Below, one piece after another: positions 7,409 through 8,369 of a stretch of 8,369 nucleotides of DNA. The DNA is from Deltaproteobacteria bacterium (GTDB taxonomy: Bacteria; Desulfobacterota; Syntrophobacteria; BM002): positions 1 through 8,369 of the forward strand of contig JAGFXI010000093.1 in NCBI GenBank assembly GCA_017861095.1, given 5' to 3'. A model generated the notes under the pieces. The model was not told where the DNA came from. It did not search any database and was given only the letters and a program-made list of their open reading frames with translations. Position 1 is the stretch's first letter. Each line of letters starts with the position of its first letter. A program made the translations under genes and the position numbers.

Positions 7409-7592
7409 TAGCCCGCATTATGCCCGAACCACCTGCTGCGACCGCGGATATGGCCGCCCTTCCGGGCGTCCTCGGGTCTCAAACCTTACGACGTACTGAA
7501 CAAGTACGCCTCAGGTCCGAGACCCTGTGGTTGCCCGGGGGCACGACCATCTCCACGATCTCGCTACGGCGTCTCGTGCATAATGCGGGCTA
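7409..7592. repeat. Structured element bounded by long inverted repeats
   Basis: TAGCCCGCATTATGC (7409-7423) is perfectly inverted at 7578-7592; after one mismatch three more pairs extend the arms to 19 bp. Inside are AACCAC (7427-7432) with GTGGTT (7527-7532), CGCCC (7455-7459) with GGGCG (7464-7468), and a compound hairpin: GGGTCTC (7474-7480) with GAGACCC (7519-7525), then ACCT/AGGT (7483-7486, 7513-7516), then CGTACT/AGTACG (7492-7497, 7503-7508). On the minus strand the CGCCC hairpin has a GGAA loop, a GNRA tetraloop. Each arm begins with TA, as expected if a small non-autonomous transposon duplicated a TA target. Other readings are a structured RNA or a two-way terminator between convergent genes. 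I see no transposase or ORF inside. The structure is certain from the bases; the identity is open. Confidence 0.75.
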
Positions 7593-8369
7593 GCACCCGT
7601 CGCTCTCCTCGTGGCCGGGGGATGGCGAGTCGTCTTCGGTGGTCGAGGGATTTCTGGACGTCTTATCCCGCTCCACGTAAGCGTAGGCGCTGTGATTGTG
7701 GATGGATTCAAAATTCTCTGAATCTACCGAATACCATGTGATATGGTCGTCCCGATCCAGCCGGGCGGCGATGTCCCGGACCACATCTTCAACAAATTTA
7801 GGGTTCTCGTACGCCTTTTCGGTCACATATTTCTCATCCGGCCGTTTGAGCACCGAATATACCTCGCAGGAGGCCTCCGACTCGACAAGTTGGATGATCT
7901 CCTCCAGCCAGACAAAACGGTTGAATCGCACCGCTACCCGTACCACCCCCCTCTGGTTGTGCGCACCGAAATCGCTGATCTCCTTCGAGCAGGGGCAGAC
8001 AGTAGAGATGGGGACAACCACCGCCGCCACCATATCGTAGCCACCTTCATCACTCAGGGAGCCCATGAGGCGGCAGCCGTACTCCATCAGTCCGGCGGCT
8101 CCGGATATCGGTGAAACCTTCTCGACGAAGTAGGGAAAGGTCACCTCTAGGTGGGCCGACTGGGCCTGGAGTCGATGTTTCATGGTCTCAAGAATGGCAG
8201 GAAAATTGCGAATGTGGACCTCGCCGCGGTATTCATTGAGGATCTCGATGAAGCGGCTCATGTGCGTGCCCTTGAACTCTTGGGGCAGATTTACGTACAT
8301 GTTGATGGTGGCCACCGTCTGCTGACGGCCGTGAGCCCGGTCCAGCACCGTGATCGGGTAGCGAATGTT
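7590..8369 (-). CDS. folE2: GTP cyclohydrolase I type 2, 5'-truncated by the window edge
   Basis: FolE2 (COG1469) converts GTP to dihydroneopterin triphosphate, the entry to folate and queuosine synthesis, and can replace zinc-dependent FolE. The frame is open to base 8369, reading NIRYPITVLDR, so the true start lies outside; the GTG at 8348 is internal. About 259 residues are visible. Family signatures: KGTHMSRFIEIL, the metal-site cysteine region VCPCSKEI (cysteine codons 7995-7997 and 7989-7991), GAHNQRG with its histidine, CEVYSVLKRPDEKYVTEKAYENP and ENFESIHNHSAYAY. After VERDK comes a roughly 23-residue acidic, serine-rich tail ending ESDGC that looks non-conserved. The TAG stop is made by the last three bases of the inverted-repeat element, so the tail may have been altered when that element arrived. 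The gene converges on mraY. Confidence 0.94.
   Translation of the reverse strand, partial: NIRYPITVLDRAHGRQQTVATINMYVNLPQEFKGTHMSRFIEILNEYRGEVHIRNFPAILETMKHRLQAQSAHLEVTFPYFVEKVSPISGAAGLMEYGCRLMGSLSDEGGYDMVAAVVVPISTVCPCSKEISDFGAHNQRGVVRVAVRFNRFVWLEEIIQLVESEASCEVYSVLKRPDEKYVTEKAYENPKFVEDVVRDIAARLDRDDHITWYSVDSENFESIHNHSAYAYVERDKTSRNPSTTEDDSPSPGHEESDGC

Noticed and set aside
7409..7592. Integron attC site
   Set aside because: The long paired arms resemble attC, but the ends read TAG...CTA and lack the RYYYAAC and GTTRRRY boxes. No integrase or cassette array is present.
7409..7592. Simple intrinsic terminator pair
   Set aside because: There is no T-run after the arm on either strand, and the interior has several ordered stems that a terminator would not need. 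A role in ending transcripts is still possible.
7743..8114. Plus-strand ORF opposite folE2
   Set aside because: The minus strand clearly encodes conserved FolE2 motifs across the whole stretch, so the plus-strand frames are shadows.

Overview
This GC-rich (by eye, not counted) bacterial window carries housekeeping genes for purine synthesis, tRNA modification, peptidoglycan precursors and folate or queuosine precursors. A lipid II flippase, MurG and an E. coli-like MraY point to a bacterium with a peptidoglycan wall, probably Gram-negative. I cannot place it in a phylum. Several proteins depart from family consensus at normally fixed positions, which suggests a poorly sampled lineage.

Layout: (1) 1-2276, plus strand: the 3' part of purD, purE and a tsaC/ywlC-type gene, packed as an operon (5-nt gap, then a 4-nt ATGA overlap). 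As sequenced, purE is broken: about 60 nt, not a multiple of three, are missing from its centre, and the two halves lie in different frames. (2) 2277-2526: a 250-nt non-coding gap with a bulged palindrome about 50 nt before the next gene. (3) 2527-7359, plus strand: one 1230-codon ORF that reads as MurJ (lipid II flippase) + MurG (lipid II synthase) + a HEAT-like helical repeat tail, followed 33 nt later by mraY (lipid I synthase). (4) 7360-7589: a convergent intergenic gap holding most of a 184-nt structured element bounded by 15-bp perfect inverted repeats (19 bp with one mismatch), with nested hairpins inside. (5) 7590-8369, minus strand: folE2, lacking its 5' end; its stop codon is formed by the last three bases of the element's right arm.

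How the genes work together: MraY makes lipid I, MurG adds GlcNAc to give lipid II on the inner leaflet, and MurJ flips it outward. Here the last two activities appear to sit on one polypeptide with a helical scaffold, next to the gene for the first. Topologically this works, because both MurJ termini and MurG are cytoplasmic. This candidate lipid II synthesis-and-export fusion is the most notable item; the structured element after mraY is second. The purE lesion is either a real loss or a sequence or assembly error.
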